A stretch of 64,000 nt of DNA from an uncultured Actinomycetes bacterium (GTDB lineage Bacteria; Actinomycetota; Actinomycetes; Mycobacteriales; Nakamurellaceae), in assembly GCA_937926105.1 (NCBI GenBank), contig CALANS010000158.1:62001-126000 (forward strand). The letters run 5' to 3'. Position numbers and translations under genes: made by a program. How positions within the stretch are numbered: position 1 is the stretch's first letter; the number at the start of each line of letters is the position of its first letter. The notes under the pieces are model-generated. The model had not been told where the DNA came from, searched no databases, and saw only the letters and a list, made by a program, of their open reading frames with translations. Shown here piece after piece: positions 25,574 to 34,904 of this stretch.

Positions 25574-26563
25574 TCATGACATCGCGGCGGTCCCGGTAGT
25601 ATCGTCGCCCTGCGCCAGCAGCGGCGTCCAGGCCCGCGTGGGCACGCGATCGCGCAGCCACCGCGCACTCTGGGCCATTTGCTCCGGACCCTGCGCGCCA
25701 ACCACCACGGTGGCGACCGCAGGGTGCAACAGCGGAAATTGGATCGCCGCCCGCGGCAGCGTGACTCCGACCCGGCGGCCCGCGGTCGCCAGTCGACGCG
25801 CGCGCTCGACCAGGCAGGGAGCGGCTGGGGCGTACTCGAACGGGCTGTCAGGTTTCGGCCACGGCTGGGCGAGCAGCCCCCCGTTGAAAGGGGCCGCGAT
25901 GGCAACGCCGATTCCCCGTTCGGCACAGTCGTCGAGCAACGGCGCCGCGCTGCGATCCAGCAGGGTCCACCGGTTCGCGATCATCACGACGTCGACGTCG
26001 CAGGCTCGCACGATCCGGCGCAGCGGCTCGACCAGGTTCATGCCCGCGCCCACCGCGCCGAGTACGCCCTGGTCGCGCAGCTCGACCAGGGCCGGAAGTG
26101 CCTCGGCGATGGTCTGGTCGAGGTGCCCTTCGGGGTCGTGCACGTATGCGATGTCGATGCGGTCCAGCCCGAGCCGGCGTAGCGAGGCGTCCAGGCTGCG
26201 GCGCACCCCGTCGCTGCTGTAGTCGTACCGCCGGCGCAGGGTGTCCGGGACCGCGAACCCTCCATCGTCCAGATCGCTGCCGCGGGGGTTCGGGTTCGGC
26301 TCCAGCAGCCGCCCCACCTTGGTGGAGAGCACGAACTCGGCCCGCGGCCTACCCGCGAGGGCGGCGCCCAGCCGGGCCTCGGACAGTCCGAGCCCGTAAT
26401 GCGGCGCAGTGTCGAAATATCGCACCCCGGCCGTCCACGCGGCGTCGACGGTCTCGGTCGCTGTGCGGTCATCCACCGCGGTGTAGAGGTTGCCCAGACC
26501 GGACCCGCCCAGGCCCAGCCGGCTGACCCGAATGCCGGTGCGGCCGAGTCGCGCGCCCGTCAT
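25574..26563 (-). CDS. Aldo/keto reductase, L-fucose (D-threo-aldose) 1-dehydrogenase type
   Basis: A 329-residue AKR with the catalytic residues in YFDTAPHYGLGLSE (Asp, Tyr), LSTKVGR (Lys) and IAYVHDPEG (His). The opening LGRTGIRVSRLGLGG and the block FDTAPHYGLGLSE-LG are characteristic of D-threo-aldose 1-dehydrogenases, which oxidise L-fucose to L-fucono-1,5-lactone. ATG 26563 overlaps the stop of the lactonase gene (ATGA). This coupling to a COG3618 lactonase, with fuconate dehydratase in the same locus, supports the assignment. Confidence 0.82.
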   Translation of the reverse strand: MTGARLGRTGIRVSRLGLGGSGLGNLYTAVDDRTATETVDAAWTAGVRYFDTAPHYGLGLSEARLGAALAGRPRAEFVLSTKVGRLLEPNPNPRGSDLDDGGFAVPDTLRRRYDYSSDGVRRSLDASLRRLGLDRIDIAYVHDPEGHLDQTIAEALPALVELRDQGVLGAVGAGMNLVEPLRRIVRACDVDVVMIANRWTLLDRSAAPLLDDCAERGIGVAIAAPFNGGLLAQPWPKPDSPFEYAPAAPCLVERARRLATAGRRVGVTLPRAAIQFPLLHPAVATVVVGAQGPEQMAQSARWLRDRVPTRAWTPLLAQGDDTTGTAAMS

Positions 26564-27501
26564 CTGGGAGCCAGCCGGTACCAGGCCGCCGCCGTGCCGC
26601 CGAAGACCTGGTCGCGTTCGGCGTCCGAGCAGTCCTGCAGCGCCGCTTCGGCGCTCACGAGCACATCCCGGTATCCGGCCCGCAGCAGGCACACTGGCCA
26701 GTCCGAGCCGAACATCAGCCGGCCGGGCCCGAACTCGTCCACCAGCACCCGGCCGTAACGCGCCACGTCCGGGATCGTCCACGCCAGCGGGTCCGCCTCG
26801 GTGATGAGCCCAGACAGCTTGGCGGCCACATTCGGCGCCGCGGCGATCCGGCTGATGTCGCGTCGCCAGGGCTCGATCTCTCCGGCGCGGATGGCCGGCT
26901 TGCCGCCGTGGTCGAGCACGAAGCGAAGCTGCGGCAGCTCACCGACTGCGCGGGCCACCGCCGGCAGCTGCGACGGCGTTACCACCATGTCGTAGCAGAG
27001 CCCGGCCGCGGCGACCGCCGCCAGCCCGCGCCGGACCGCCGCGCGGTCCAGAAACCCAGGGTCCGGCTCGCTTTGCACTTGGTGCCGAATCCCGACCAAC
27101 CGGTCGCCACCGTCCAACGACCGCAGCGCGGCCAACCGGTCGGCGACGTCGGGCGCCCGCAGGTCCACCCAGCCGACCACGCCGGCGACATCCGGGTCGT
27201 GTGCGGCGAGCGTGAGCAGCTCCGGCGTCTCCTCCGGCAGGTCGACGGTCTGGACAACGACCGTCCCGGCGATCCGATGTGCGCGCAGCGCGGGCCGTAG
27301 ATCGGCCATGGCGAATGAGCGGCGCAGCGGCGCTAGCCCGCGCGTCCAAGGTTGGTCGCGAACCCGGAGATCCCAGACGTGGTGGTGCGCGTCGATCCGC
27401 GGCGATTCGACGCGGAACCCGGCAGCCGCCGCCACGGTCTGAGCGTCAGCCGTGGGCTCGGTCGCGGCCCGCGACACGTTTGCCACCGGCTCGACCGTCA
27501 C
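26560..27501 (-). CDS. COG3618 amidohydrolase, probable L-fucono-lactonase
   Basis: A 313-residue TIM-barrel metal-dependent hydrolase. The metal motif DAHHHVWD opens the barrel, followed by VVGWVDLRAPD, LVGIRHQVQ, RFVLDHGGKP and RLMFGSDWPVC with the C-terminal Asp. Members of COG3618 hydrolyse L-fucono- and related lactones. GTG 27501 is chosen because it overlaps the SDR stop in GTGA; the longer open frame upstream is the antisense-free shadow of the SDR gene. It sits between dehydrogenase genes as expected for the second step of oxidative fucose degradation. Confidence 0.82.
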   Translation of the reverse strand: MTVEPVANVSRAATEPTADAQTVAAAAGFRVESPRIDAHHHVWDLRVRDQPWTRGLAPLRRSFAMADLRPALRAHRIAGTVVVQTVDLPEETPELLTLAAHDPDVAGVVGWVDLRAPDVADRLAALRSLDGGDRLVGIRHQVQSEPDPGFLDRAAVRRGLAAVAAAGLCYDMVVTPSQLPAVARAVGELPQLRFVLDHGGKPAIRAGEIEPWRRDISRIAAAPNVAAKLSGLITEADPLAWTIPDVARYGRVLVDEFGPGRLMFGSDWPVCLLRAGYRDVLVSAEAALQDCSDAERDQVFGGTAAAWYRLAPR

Positions 27502-28250
27502 CCGCGCGGCCGCAGCCGGAGCCCGGACATGCCCCCGTCCACCTCCAACGCCGTGCCGGTGGTCGAGCCGGACAGCGGCGAGGCGAGGAACGCGATGGCC
27601 GCCGCCACTTCCCGAGCCCACACCAGCCGTCCGTGGGGTTGGCGCGCCTCGAGGGCGGCGCGCTCGGCAGCGGGATCGTCCGCCACGGCCAGCAGCCGGC
27701 CGATCCATGGGGTATCGACGGTGCCGGGATTCACCGCGTTCACTCGGATGCCGTCCCGGATGAGGTCCGCCGCCATGGCCCGGGTCAGCGAGAGCACGGC
27801 GCCCTTGCTGGCTGAGTACAGCGCCCGCTGAGGCAGGCCGGCGGTGGCCGCGATCGACGAGGTGTTGACGATCGCCGCGGCCGGCGAGCGGCGCAGCGCT
27901 GGCAGTGCGGTGCGGGTCACCCTGACCATGCCGACGACGTTCACGTCCAGCACTCGTGCCCATTCGGCGTCGTCGTTGTCCTCGACGCCGCCCTGGGCGC
28001 CGATCCCGGCGTTGTTCACCAGAATGTCGAGCCCACCGAGGCCCTCGATGACCGACTCGACCGCCACCCTGACCGCAGCCGCGTCGGTCAGATCGGCGAC
28101 CACGGCGAGCAGGCCGTCCTCGGCGAACTCGCCGCGGTCCAGCACCGCCACCCGCGAGCCCTGCTCGGTCAACAGACGTGCGGTGGCCAGTCCAATGCCG
28201 GACGCCCCGCCGGTGACCAGCGCCCGCCGGCCCGCGAGCTCGCCGCTCAT
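27498..28250 (-). CDS. SDR dehydrogenase, candidate 2-keto-3-deoxy-L-fuconate dehydrogenase
   Basis: A 250-residue classical short-chain dehydrogenase: cofactor loop TGGASGIG, structural NNAG, catalytic Ser in NTSSIA, and YSASK with the Tyr-Lys pair. The C-terminal VDGGMS is standard. Basic residues after the first strand are few and an Asp lies at the end of beta-2 (AVLDRGEF), which favours NAD. In context it fits the dehydrogenase that oxidises 2-keto-3-deoxy-L-fuconate after the dehydratase; direct L-fucose oxidation is the alternative. Confidence 0.8.
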   Translation of the reverse strand: MSGELAGRRALVTGGASGIGLATARLLTEQGSRVAVLDRGEFAEDGLLAVVADLTDAAAVRVAVESVIEGLGGLDILVNNAGIGAQGGVEDNDDAEWARVLDVNVVGMVRVTRTALPALRRSPAAAIVNTSSIAATAGLPQRALYSASKGAVLSLTRAMAADLIRDGIRVNAVNPGTVDTPWIGRLLAVADDPAAERAALEARQPHGRLVWAREVAAAIAFLASPLSGSTTGTALEVDGGMSGLRLRPRG

Positions 28251-29728
28251 CGGGCGAGCCGCTCGTCGGCGAGCCGTTCGTCGGCGAGCCGTTCGTCGGC
28301 GAGGTGGTCGACCGCAGGCACGGGAAGGCCATCCTGCGTCATCGTCGCCTCGATGTCCGCCACGTCCAGCGGGGCATCCGCGGTAAAGACCTCGATGCCC
28401 TCCTCGGTCACCACCAAGGTGTCCTCCACCCGCACGTACTGCTCGTCATCTTCGATCCAGATCATCGGGTCGACGCAGAACACCGTCCCCGGCTCCAACG
28501 GGCGGCCGCGGTAGTCGCCGACATCGTGCACCGCCATGCCAACCGGGTGGGACAGGTGTCCGCGGAACTCGAGCCCGCCCATCGCCGCCTGCCGCTGTCC
28601 CGGGGTGGCGAACGCGGTCTCGTCGATGACCTCCCGCATACGCGCGGCCGCCCGGTCCATGATGTCGTCCGGGTCCGCCCCCGGCTTGATCATCTCCAAC
28701 AGCGTTCGGTGGTAGCGCAGAATGAATTCGTAGAGGGTCCGCAGTACCGGGTCGAAGGTGCCGTTCACCGGCCACATCCGCCCGATATCGCTGGTGTAGT
28801 AGGCGAAATCGGGCGCGTAGTCCATCAGCACCAGATCGCCGTCGGCCAGCAGGCTGGCCTGCCGGGTGTAGTGGCCGTACCAAGCGTTGTGCCCGCCGCC
28901 AGCGATCGCCCGGTAGCCGTCACCGCGCGCGCCGTGCGCCTGAAACTCGAAGCGGGCCACCGCCGCCAGCTGATATTCCGGCATTCCGGGCCGGGTCGCC
29001 CGCATCGCCTGGGTGATGCCGCGCGCTGTGAGCCAGCCGGCGTATCGCATCAGCTCGATCTCCCGCGGGCTCTTGACGATGCGGTGCCGGTCTAGGACCG
29101 GAGAGAGATCCGAGATGCCCAGCTGCGGGAAGCGCTGGCGGAGCAGGGCGACGAAGTGACCTTCGCGGCTCGGCCGGCCGTCCCAGGGGTCGGCTCCCGC
29201 GCGGGCCTGCTCGGCGAGCAGCTCGTCGCGGCTGGCGTTGTAGGCCTCGGCGGGCTGCAGCGGGGTGTGCAGGGTGATCGTGTGTCGCCGCAGCGCGAGG
29301 CGCATCAGGTCGCCGGCCAGCCTCTCGACGCCGAGCACCCGGGCGACACCGGTGGTGCGGCGCACGCCGTCGGCGTCCTCCGCGGACAGCACCGGACCAC
29401 CGCTGCGCTGCGCGTCAACGTCGCGGTGCGGCAGGTACAGCGTTCCGGCCCCCGGATCCGGGGCAGCCGCGTCGATGAGCAGGTACGCGTCGGGTGTCTC
29501 CAGCCCGGTCAGGTAGTACATCTCATTCGACTGCCGGAAGAGTTCGGTGCCGGCACGCTGTGCCGCGCCCTGCACCAGCGCCACACCCGTCGAGCCGATC
29601 TCGCGCGCCAGTCGCCGACGCCGCTCGGTGAGTTCCTCGGCGGTGAAGTTGGCCTGGTACAGGGCCGGCAGCGGGTGCAACGGCCGGGACGCCGGCCCGC
29701 GGCCCGCAGTCTGAGTCGGGGCGCTCAT
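28247..29728 (-). CDS. pepP: M24 Xaa-Pro aminopeptidase (aminopeptidase P)
   Basis: A 493-residue aminopeptidase P: N-terminal AMP_N domain (about 25-165, NEMYYLTGLETPDAYLL) and a pita-bread catalytic domain. Metal ligands are in LMDYAPDFAYYTSDIGR (two Asp), GHLSHPVGMAVHD (His), CVDPMIWIE and RVEDTLVV (Glu). It releases an N-terminal residue from peptides with proline in position 2. ATG 29728 overlaps the enolase-superfamily stop and its own stop overlaps the SDR start. The last residues repeat ADERL three times, an unusual tail encoded by a 15-base tandem repeat. Confidence 0.92.
   Translation of the reverse strand: MSAPTQTAGRGPASRPLHPLPALYQANFTAEELTERRRRLAREIGSTGVALVQGAAQRAGTELFRQSNEMYYLTGLETPDAYLLIDAAAPDPGAGTLYLPHRDVDAQRSGGPVLSAEDADGVRRTTGVARVLGVERLAGDLMRLALRRHTITLHTPLQPAEAYNASRDELLAEQARAGADPWDGRPSREGHFVALLRQRFPQLGISDLSPVLDRHRIVKSPREIELMRYAGWLTARGITQAMRATRPGMPEYQLAAVARFEFQAHGARGDGYRAIAGGGHNAWYGHYTRQASLLADGDLVLMDYAPDFAYYTSDIGRMWPVNGTFDPVLRTLYEFILRYHRTLLEMIKPGADPDDIMDRAAARMREVIDETAFATPGQRQAAMGGLEFRGHLSHPVGMAVHDVGDYRGRPLEPGTVFCVDPMIWIEDDEQYVRVEDTLVVTEEGIEVFTADAPLDVADIEATMTQDGLPVPAVDHLADERLADERLADERLAR
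28254..28298. repeat. 15-base tandem repeat, three units, inside pepP 3' end
   Basis: GCGAGCCGCTCGTCG is followed by two copies of GCGAGCCGTTCGTCG and a partial fourth. On the minus strand they encode DERLA repeats at the C-terminus of the aminopeptidase. The unit is a multiple of three, so copy-number change keeps the frame. Confidence 0.8.
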
Positions 29729-30867
29729 GCCGCGAAGCTCATGGTCGGGTGCCCCAGCAGCGACTCGTCGATCTCCAGCCCGAGGCCGGGCGCGTCTGAC
29801 ACATATCCCACTCCATCCACCGAGCGCGGCTGGTAGCCACCGAGGTGCCCATCGGTCCAGTCGTTCATGTACGACACCATGAACAACGCGGCGGGGTCGG
29901 TGCTGGCGGCCAGCTGACTGACCGCCGCTGTGGTCAGGTCGCCACCCCACGTGTCCTCGATGGTCAGCCGCAGCCCAAGCGAGACTGCCAGGTCGCGCAG
30001 CTGCTTGGCCTTCGTCAACCCGCCGATGCGGCTGATCTTGCAGTTCACCGCGTCCAGCCCGTTCGCCTGGTATGCGCGGATCAGCGATTGCACGTCGGTG
30101 ATCACCTCATCGAGCACATAGGGCAACGTCGTGAGCCGGCGCACCGCCAGACACTCCTCCAACGTGGCGCACGGCTGCTCCAGATAGACCCGCGGCATCG
30201 GCTCGAGCAGTCGGGCGGCCATCACCGCGTCCGGCAGGCGCCACCCGCAGTTGGCGTCGGCGACGATCACGTCACCGTCCTCGGTGGCGTCCACCACCGC
30301 GGCGACCCGCTCCGCATCATCGGCCGGACGGCCGCCCAGCTTGAGCTGGAAGTAGTGGATCCCTTCGGCGCGGCGGGCGGTGACGTAGGAGGCCATCTGC
30401 TCGTGGGACTCCAGTGGTACCGCGACGTACAGCGGGAACCGCCGCTGACGGATGCCGCCGAGCAGTGCACCAACTGGCAGCTCGGCGACCTTGCCAAGCA
30501 CGTCCCAACAGGCGATGTCGACGGCGGACTTGGCGTAGCCGTGGCCGGCCAGGTTGCGGTCCATCACGGCGTTGAGCTCGCCGAGGTTGGCGGCGTCGGT
30601 GCCGATCAGCCGTGGGCCCAGTTCACCGAGCACGGCCTGCACGCCGGCACCGAAGCCCGGCAGGTAAGCGGGGCCGAGCGGGCATGACTCCCCGTACCCG
30701 GTGACGCCGTCCGCGGTTGTCACCTTGATCACGGTCGCCGGCACGGTGGTGATGACGCGATCCCCGGACATCGTGTACCGACCGTGGCGATAGCTCAGCG
30801 GGTACTCATAGACGTCGATCCGAACGATAGTCGTCGGCGCTAACGCGCCTGTGTCACCGACGTTCAC
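29725..30867 (-). CDS. Enolase-superfamily enzyme, cis-3-hydroxyproline dehydratase-like
   Basis: A 380-residue mandelate racemase/muconate-lactonising enzyme. The capping-domain segment GYGESCPLGPAYLPGFGAG resembles cis-3-hydroxy-L-proline dehydratases. Metal ligands are Asp204 (VADANCGW), Glu230 (YLEQPCA) and Asp253 (VLDEVITD). The acid/base lysines are Lys277 (CKISRIGG) and Lys176, but the KxK motif reads QLK (174-176), with Gln for the first Lys. It is the first gene of the left arm, opposite the S9 peptidase. In a locus with two proline-specific peptidases a hydroxyproline substrate is attractive, although a second sugar-acid dehydratase is possible. Confidence 0.8.
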   Translation of the reverse strand: MNVGDTGALAPTTIVRIDVYEYPLSYRHGRYTMSGDRVITTVPATVIKVTTADGVTGYGESCPLGPAYLPGFGAGVQAVLGELGPRLIGTDAANLGELNAVMDRNLAGHGYAKSAVDIACWDVLGKVAELPVGALLGGIRQRRFPLYVAVPLESHEQMASYVTARRAEGIHYFQLKLGGRPADDAERVAAVVDATEDGDVIVADANCGWRLPDAVMAARLLEPMPRVYLEQPCATLEECLAVRRLTTLPYVLDEVITDVQSLIRAYQANGLDAVNCKISRIGGLTKAKQLRDLAVSLGLRLTIEDTWGGDLTTAAVSQLAASTDPAALFMVSYMNDWTDGHLGGYQPRSVDGVGYVSDAPGLGLEIDESLLGHPTMSFAA

Positions 30868-30913
30868 GGCGATGTTGTCTCCCTCGGACTAGCAGATCGT
30901 AACGGTCGGCCGA

Positions 30914-30958
30914 TTGCCTTTCATCAGGTTATCTGATAACTCTACTTACCTGACAACC
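30914..30958. promoter_or_regulatory. Divergent promoters with two GntR-type operator motifs
   Basis: GGTTATCTGATAAC (30927-30940) contains a perfect GTTATC/GATAAC palindrome; GGTTGTCAGGTAA lies on the other strand at 30958-30946. Leftward, TTGTCA-N17-GATAAC forms a good promoter overlapping both motifs. Rightward, TTGCCT (30914) N17 TAACTC is weaker. Both motifs recur at 42813-42835 and 43781-43795. Confidence 0.6.
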
Positions 30959-30989
30959 TTGGAAGAGCTTAGTAGCCGAGGAGAGATCG

Positions 30990-32981
30990 ATGCAACGGAG
31001 CCAAGCCGTGGCGGTGACCGCGCGTCGGCTCCGGAGCATGCGGCCCTCCTGGGCCGCGCCCACCCTGCTGAGCGGGCGCGCGGTCGCCTTCATCGACGAC
31101 ACCGTGCGCGCGGCGCCGGCCGGCACGGCGGTGTCCAAGCGCACCACCACGGCGCGCGCCACCCGGATATGGCGCGACGACCGGGTCGAGCCACTGTCGC
31201 CGACCGGTGGTCTCGCCCAGGATGTGCGGCTGCTCCGTGTCGAACACGCAACCGGTCGGCTGCACTCGGTGATGGGTGACGAGATCGTGATCGACACGGC
31301 GGGTGCGCCAGCGGCGGTGACCGCGCCGGGATTCGTCGAGGATCTACGTCCCGCCCCAGATGGGCCGATCGCCCTGATAGCCGAGCCCGGAGCCGACCTG
31401 TCGGTGCTGGCCGGTGCGCGGGCCCTGGGTGATGACGGCGACCCCGACGTGCGCCGACCGGACCGCGGCCGACGCCGGCTGTTCGCCGTCGGGACCGGGA
31501 TCTGGCACCCGGCAGACAGATCGCTCGACGGCCTGACCACGTGGAGCTTCGCCGCGGTCGGGGTGGACGCGGTGATCGCGGTCTGCTCCACCGACTTCAG
31601 CGAATCCGGCTGGTACGGCGCGGATCTGTACCAAGCCGACGCCGCCGGCCGCCGGCTGCTGTATCGAACGGACTGGCAGCTCGGCGACCCCGTGCCGGAT
31701 GCCGCGGGCCGACGCATCGCCGTCGTGGAGGGCTGGGCAAGCGACCGGGGCTTCGTCGCGGGCGCGGTGCGCGTCATCGACCGGCGAAGCGGCACGGTGC
31801 TGACGATCGAGCCGCCGGGGGTCGACGTCGCCACGGTGGCCTGGCGCGACGAGCACACCCTGTGGTTCTCCGGCTGGCGGGGCAGCTCCGGGGTGGCCGG
31901 TTGGTTCAGCACCGACGGCGAGCTCGGCTGGCTGCTCGACACCGACGGCGGCCTGCACTCGGTGGACCTGCGACCGGGGACCGACCCCGGATGGCACGTC
32001 GTCGCCACGCGGCAGCACCGCGACGGCACGGCCGCGCTAGTCGCCGCGGCGGACGGTGACCGACGATGGAAGACCCTCGTCGCCGCCGGGAAACCTGGCC
32101 CCGCCGCGGAGGGAGTCGCGCACGCCGCACCGGATCCCGATCGGTCGCCACCTTCGGCCGTGACGCCACACCTGGGTGTGGCACCGCGAGTCGACCGAAT
32201 CGACTGGTCTGCAGCGGACGACACGCTGATCCAGGGCCTCACCGTGGCGCGAGAGCCGGGCGCGCGGCGACCGCTGATCGTGCATCTGCACGGCGGGCCG
32301 GCGAACCTGTGGTCCGCCGCGACAACGCTCGATCTACTGCTGGCCGCCTGCGGTTACACGGTGTTAATGCCCAATCCTCGCGGCAGCGTCGGCCGTGGGC
32401 AGACCTTCAGCCGCGCGAACCTGGCGGACCCCGGCGGCGCGGAACTGGATGACATCGTCGCGGGCGTGGCGGCCCTGACCGCCGACGGTTCGGTCGACCC
32501 GGCGCGGGTCGGCGTGACGGGCGGCAGCTACGGCGGCTACCTCACCGCGTGCGCCGTGGCGACGACGGCAGTGTTCGCCGCCGGGGTGGTCGTCAGCGGC
32601 CACCCCGATCTTCTCTCCGCCCGCCACGGATCGAACAACCCAGGCTTCTATGACCGGTTGCTAGCCACTTCCCCGTATGGTGACGGTGCGATGGCCTACC
32701 TGCGGCGGTCTCCGATCGCCCGGGTGTCCCCGGCGACATCACCGACGCTGGTGCTGCACGGCCGGGAGGATCGCTGCACCCCGATCGGCCAGGGCGAAGC
32801 CTTCCACCGCGCGCTGCTGGATGTCGGGGTGCCGACCGAACTGGTCGTTTACCCCCGCGAGGGGCACTCGTTGCGCGAGCCGGCGCACCTGATCGACTCA
32901 TGGGAACGCACGATTGCGTGGTTCGACCGCCATCTCGGTCCGGCGCATGGGCCCGGAACGCCTGGGGAGCAGATGTCATGA
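30990..32981 (+). CDS. S9-family prolyl-oligopeptidase-like serine peptidase
   Basis: A 663-residue peptidase: an N-terminal beta-propeller-like region (about 30-390) and a C-terminal alpha/beta hydrolase domain. The nucleophile is in GGSYGGY (Ser about 513), the Asp in HGREDRCTP (about 593) and the His in EGHSL (about 626). HLHGGPANLW is the oxyanion loop. It belongs with the dipeptidyl aminopeptidase/acylaminoacyl-peptidase branch (S9C). No signal peptide is visible, so it acts on imported peptides. GAGGAGAG precedes ATG 30990. It overlaps the transporter ATPase gene in ATGA. Confidence 0.9.
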   Translation: MQRSQAVAVTARRLRSMRPSWAAPTLLSGRAVAFIDDTVRAAPAGTAVSKRTTTARATRIWRDDRVEPLSPTGGLAQDVRLLRVEHATGRLHSVMGDEIVIDTAGAPAAVTAPGFVEDLRPAPDGPIALIAEPGADLSVLAGARALGDDGDPDVRRPDRGRRRLFAVGTGIWHPADRSLDGLTTWSFAAVGVDAVIAVCSTDFSESGWYGADLYQADAAGRRLLYRTDWQLGDPVPDAAGRRIAVVEGWASDRGFVAGAVRVIDRRSGTVLTIEPPGVDVATVAWRDEHTLWFSGWRGSSGVAGWFSTDGELGWLLDTDGGLHSVDLRPGTDPGWHVVATRQHRDGTAALVAAADGDRRWKTLVAAGKPGPAAEGVAHAAPDPDRSPPSAVTPHLGVAPRVDRIDWSAADDTLIQGLTVAREPGARRPLIVHLHGGPANLWSAATTLDLLLAACGYTVLMPNPRGSVGRGQTFSRANLADPGGAELDDIVAGVAALTADGSVDPARVGVTGGSYGGYLTACAVATTAVFAAGVVVSGHPDLLSARHGSNNPGFYDRLLATSPYGDGAMAYLRRSPIARVSPATSPTLVLHGREDRCTPIGQGEAFHRALLDVGVPTELVVYPREGHSLREPAHLIDSWERTIAWFDRHLGPAHGPGTPGEQMS

Positions 32982-34876
32982 GCGAGCCCTTGCTATCCGC
33001 CGCGGACCTGACCATCCGCTTCACCAACAGCTCGGGCCAGCATCGCACGCTGCTGACCGGAGTCGACCTGACGGTGGCGGCCGGCGAAACGATCGGTGTG
33101 GTCGGGGAATCCGGCAGTGGCAAGTCCATGATGGCCAAGGCGATCATGCGCCTGCTACCGCCGGGGGTGCACGCCAGCGGCGCGGTGCACTTCGAGCACT
33201 GTGGTGACTTGCTCACCCGGTCGGAGCGGCAGATGACCGCGATCCGGGGTGGGCGCGTCGCGCTCATGTACCAGGACCCCTTCACCATGCTCAATCCGCT
33301 GCTGCGATGTGGGGACCACATCGCCGAAGGGCTCCGGGCACGTCCGCGCGCCACCCGGCCGACCAAGTCGGATGCGAGACACCAAGCGCTGCAAAGGCTC
33401 TCCGAGGTCGGCATTACCGATCCGAGCATCGCCGACCGGTACCCGTTCCAGCTTTCCGGCGGCATGCGCCAACGGGTGGCCCTGGCCGCCGCGCTGGCAC
33501 GCGACCCGCAGCTGCTGATCGCCGACGAGCCCTCCACGGCGCTGGATGTCACCACTCAGGCTGAGATCCTGGATCTGCTGCATCGGGTGCAGCGGCAGCG
33601 CGACATGGGTTTGATCCTGATCACCCACGACCTCCGGGTGGCCTTTAGTGTCTCGGATCGGATCTACGTGCTCTACGCCGGGTCCGTCCTGGAGACCGGC
33701 CCCGCCAAACAGATCGAACAGCTGCCGCTGCACCCGTACACCCTCGGGCTGATCCGGTCGGAGCCGCCCGTGGACCGCAGGCTCGGCGAGCTGATCACCA
33801 TTGAGGGCAGCGTTCCTCGCCCGCAGGACGTCGCGACGCAGTGCGCGTTCGCCTCGCGATGCCAGTGGTCTGCCCCCGCCTGCGTCGCGGAGCGCCCGCC
33901 GTTGGTGCCGGTGGGACCGGGACGGCGGTCCGCCTGCATCCGCCTCGACGACATCGCCAGCGAGCTGCGGTCCAGTCGCCTTGAGGCCGCGACCGACAAG
34001 AGCGAGGCATCGGCGGCCGACGATGAGGCGCACCAGCCGTCCGGCGGTGCACTGGTGCAGGTGCGCGAGCTGGTCAAGATCTTCGGTGGCGCCCGGGGTG
34101 GCGAAGTGCGGGCGCTGGGCGGCGTCAGTATCGACGTCGGTCGCGACGAGAGCGTCGGCCTTGTTGGCGAATCGGGCTCCGGCAAGACGACGCTGGGCCG
34201 CTGCCTGGTCGGCCTGGAGACGCCCAGCTCCGGGTCGATCACCATCGACGGCGTCGCGGCCGCTCGGCCCAGTTCCCTGAGCAACCGGGACCGCGCCGCG
34301 CTGCGCCGATCGGTGCAGATCGTCTTCCAGGATCCGTATTCCTCACTCGATCCTCGTCAGACGGTCGGTGCCGCGCTGACGGAGACCTTGCGGGTCAACG
34401 ACATCACCGATCGACTGCGCTGGCGAGTGGATGAGTTGCTGGAGACGGTCGGGCTCCCGCCGGGCTACGCTTCTCGCCTTCCGGCGGCGCTCTCCGGCGG
34501 GGAGCGGCAGCGGGTGGCGATCGCACGAGCCCTCGCCGTGGACCCGCGGTTGATCGTCTGCGACGAGCCAGTATCCGCCCTGGACGTCTCCGTACAGGCG
34601 CAGATCCTGAAGCTCTTCCGCGAACTGCGGGAGCGAAAGAGGTTGAGCTATCTGTTCATCACGCATGATCTGGCGGTAGTACGGCAGGTCGTCGAGCGCG
34701 TGTACGTGCTCTACCGCGGTGAACTCGTCGAGCAGGGCCGGGTGGACGATGTGCTTGACCACCCACAACATCCCTATACGCGGCGGCTAGTCGCCTCCAT
34801 CCCCGGTAGATCCGAATCCGTCGAATCTAGTTGCGCAGCAACCGATCTCGACACCGACCTTCCAGCGACCCACTGA
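32978..34876 (+). CDS. Oligopeptide ABC transporter, fused DppD-DppF ATPase
   Basis: A 632-residue double ATPase energising peptide uptake. Half one has Walker [11 protein letters not shown] (about 43-52), signature [12 protein letters not shown], Walker [13 protein letters not shown] and the Cys-containing oligopeptide C-terminal domain ([10 protein letters not shown]). Half two repeats these as [24 protein letters not shown] and [12 protein letters not shown]. Separate genes in most bacteria are joined here by a linker at about 330-360. Its permeases and binding protein lie 4 kb away on the opposite strand under a matching operator. ATG 32978 overlaps the peptidase stop. Confidence 0.93.
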   Translation: MSEPLLSAADLTIRFTNSSGQHRTLLTGVDLTVAAGETIGVVGESGSGKSMMAKAIMRLLPPGVHASGAVHFEHCGDLLTRSERQMTAIRGGRVALMYQDPFTMLNPLLRCGDHIAEGLRARPRATRPTKSDARHQALQRLSEVGITDPSIADRYPFQLSGGMRQRVALAAALARDPQLLIADEPSTALDVTTQAEILDLLHRVQRQRDMGLILITHDLRVAFSVSDRIYVLYAGSVLETGPAKQIEQLPLHPYTLGLIRSEPPVDRRLGELITIEGSVPRPQDVATQCAFASRCQWSAPACVAERPPLVPVGPGRRSACIRLDDIASELRSSRLEAATDKSEASAADDEAHQPSGGALVQVRELVKIFGGARGGEVRALGGVSIDVGRDESVGLVGESGSGKTTLGRCLVGLETPSSGSITIDGVAAARPSSLSNRDRAALRRSVQIVFQDPYSSLDPRQTVGAALTETLRVNDITDRLRWRVDELLETVGLPPGYASRLPAALSGGERQRVAIARALAVDPRLIVCDEPVSALDVSVQAQILKLFRELRERKRLSYLFITHDLAVVRQVVERVYVLYRGELVEQGRVDDVLDHPQHPYTRRLVASIPGRSESVESSCAATDLDTDLPATH

Positions 34877-34904
34877 TAGCCCCTTAGCGGTGAGGAACCA
34901 TGCC

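Noticed and set aside
30929..32242. 437-codon frame opposite the S9 peptidase
   Set aside because: Ser/Arg/Pro-rich low-complexity translation antisense to a well-supported gene.
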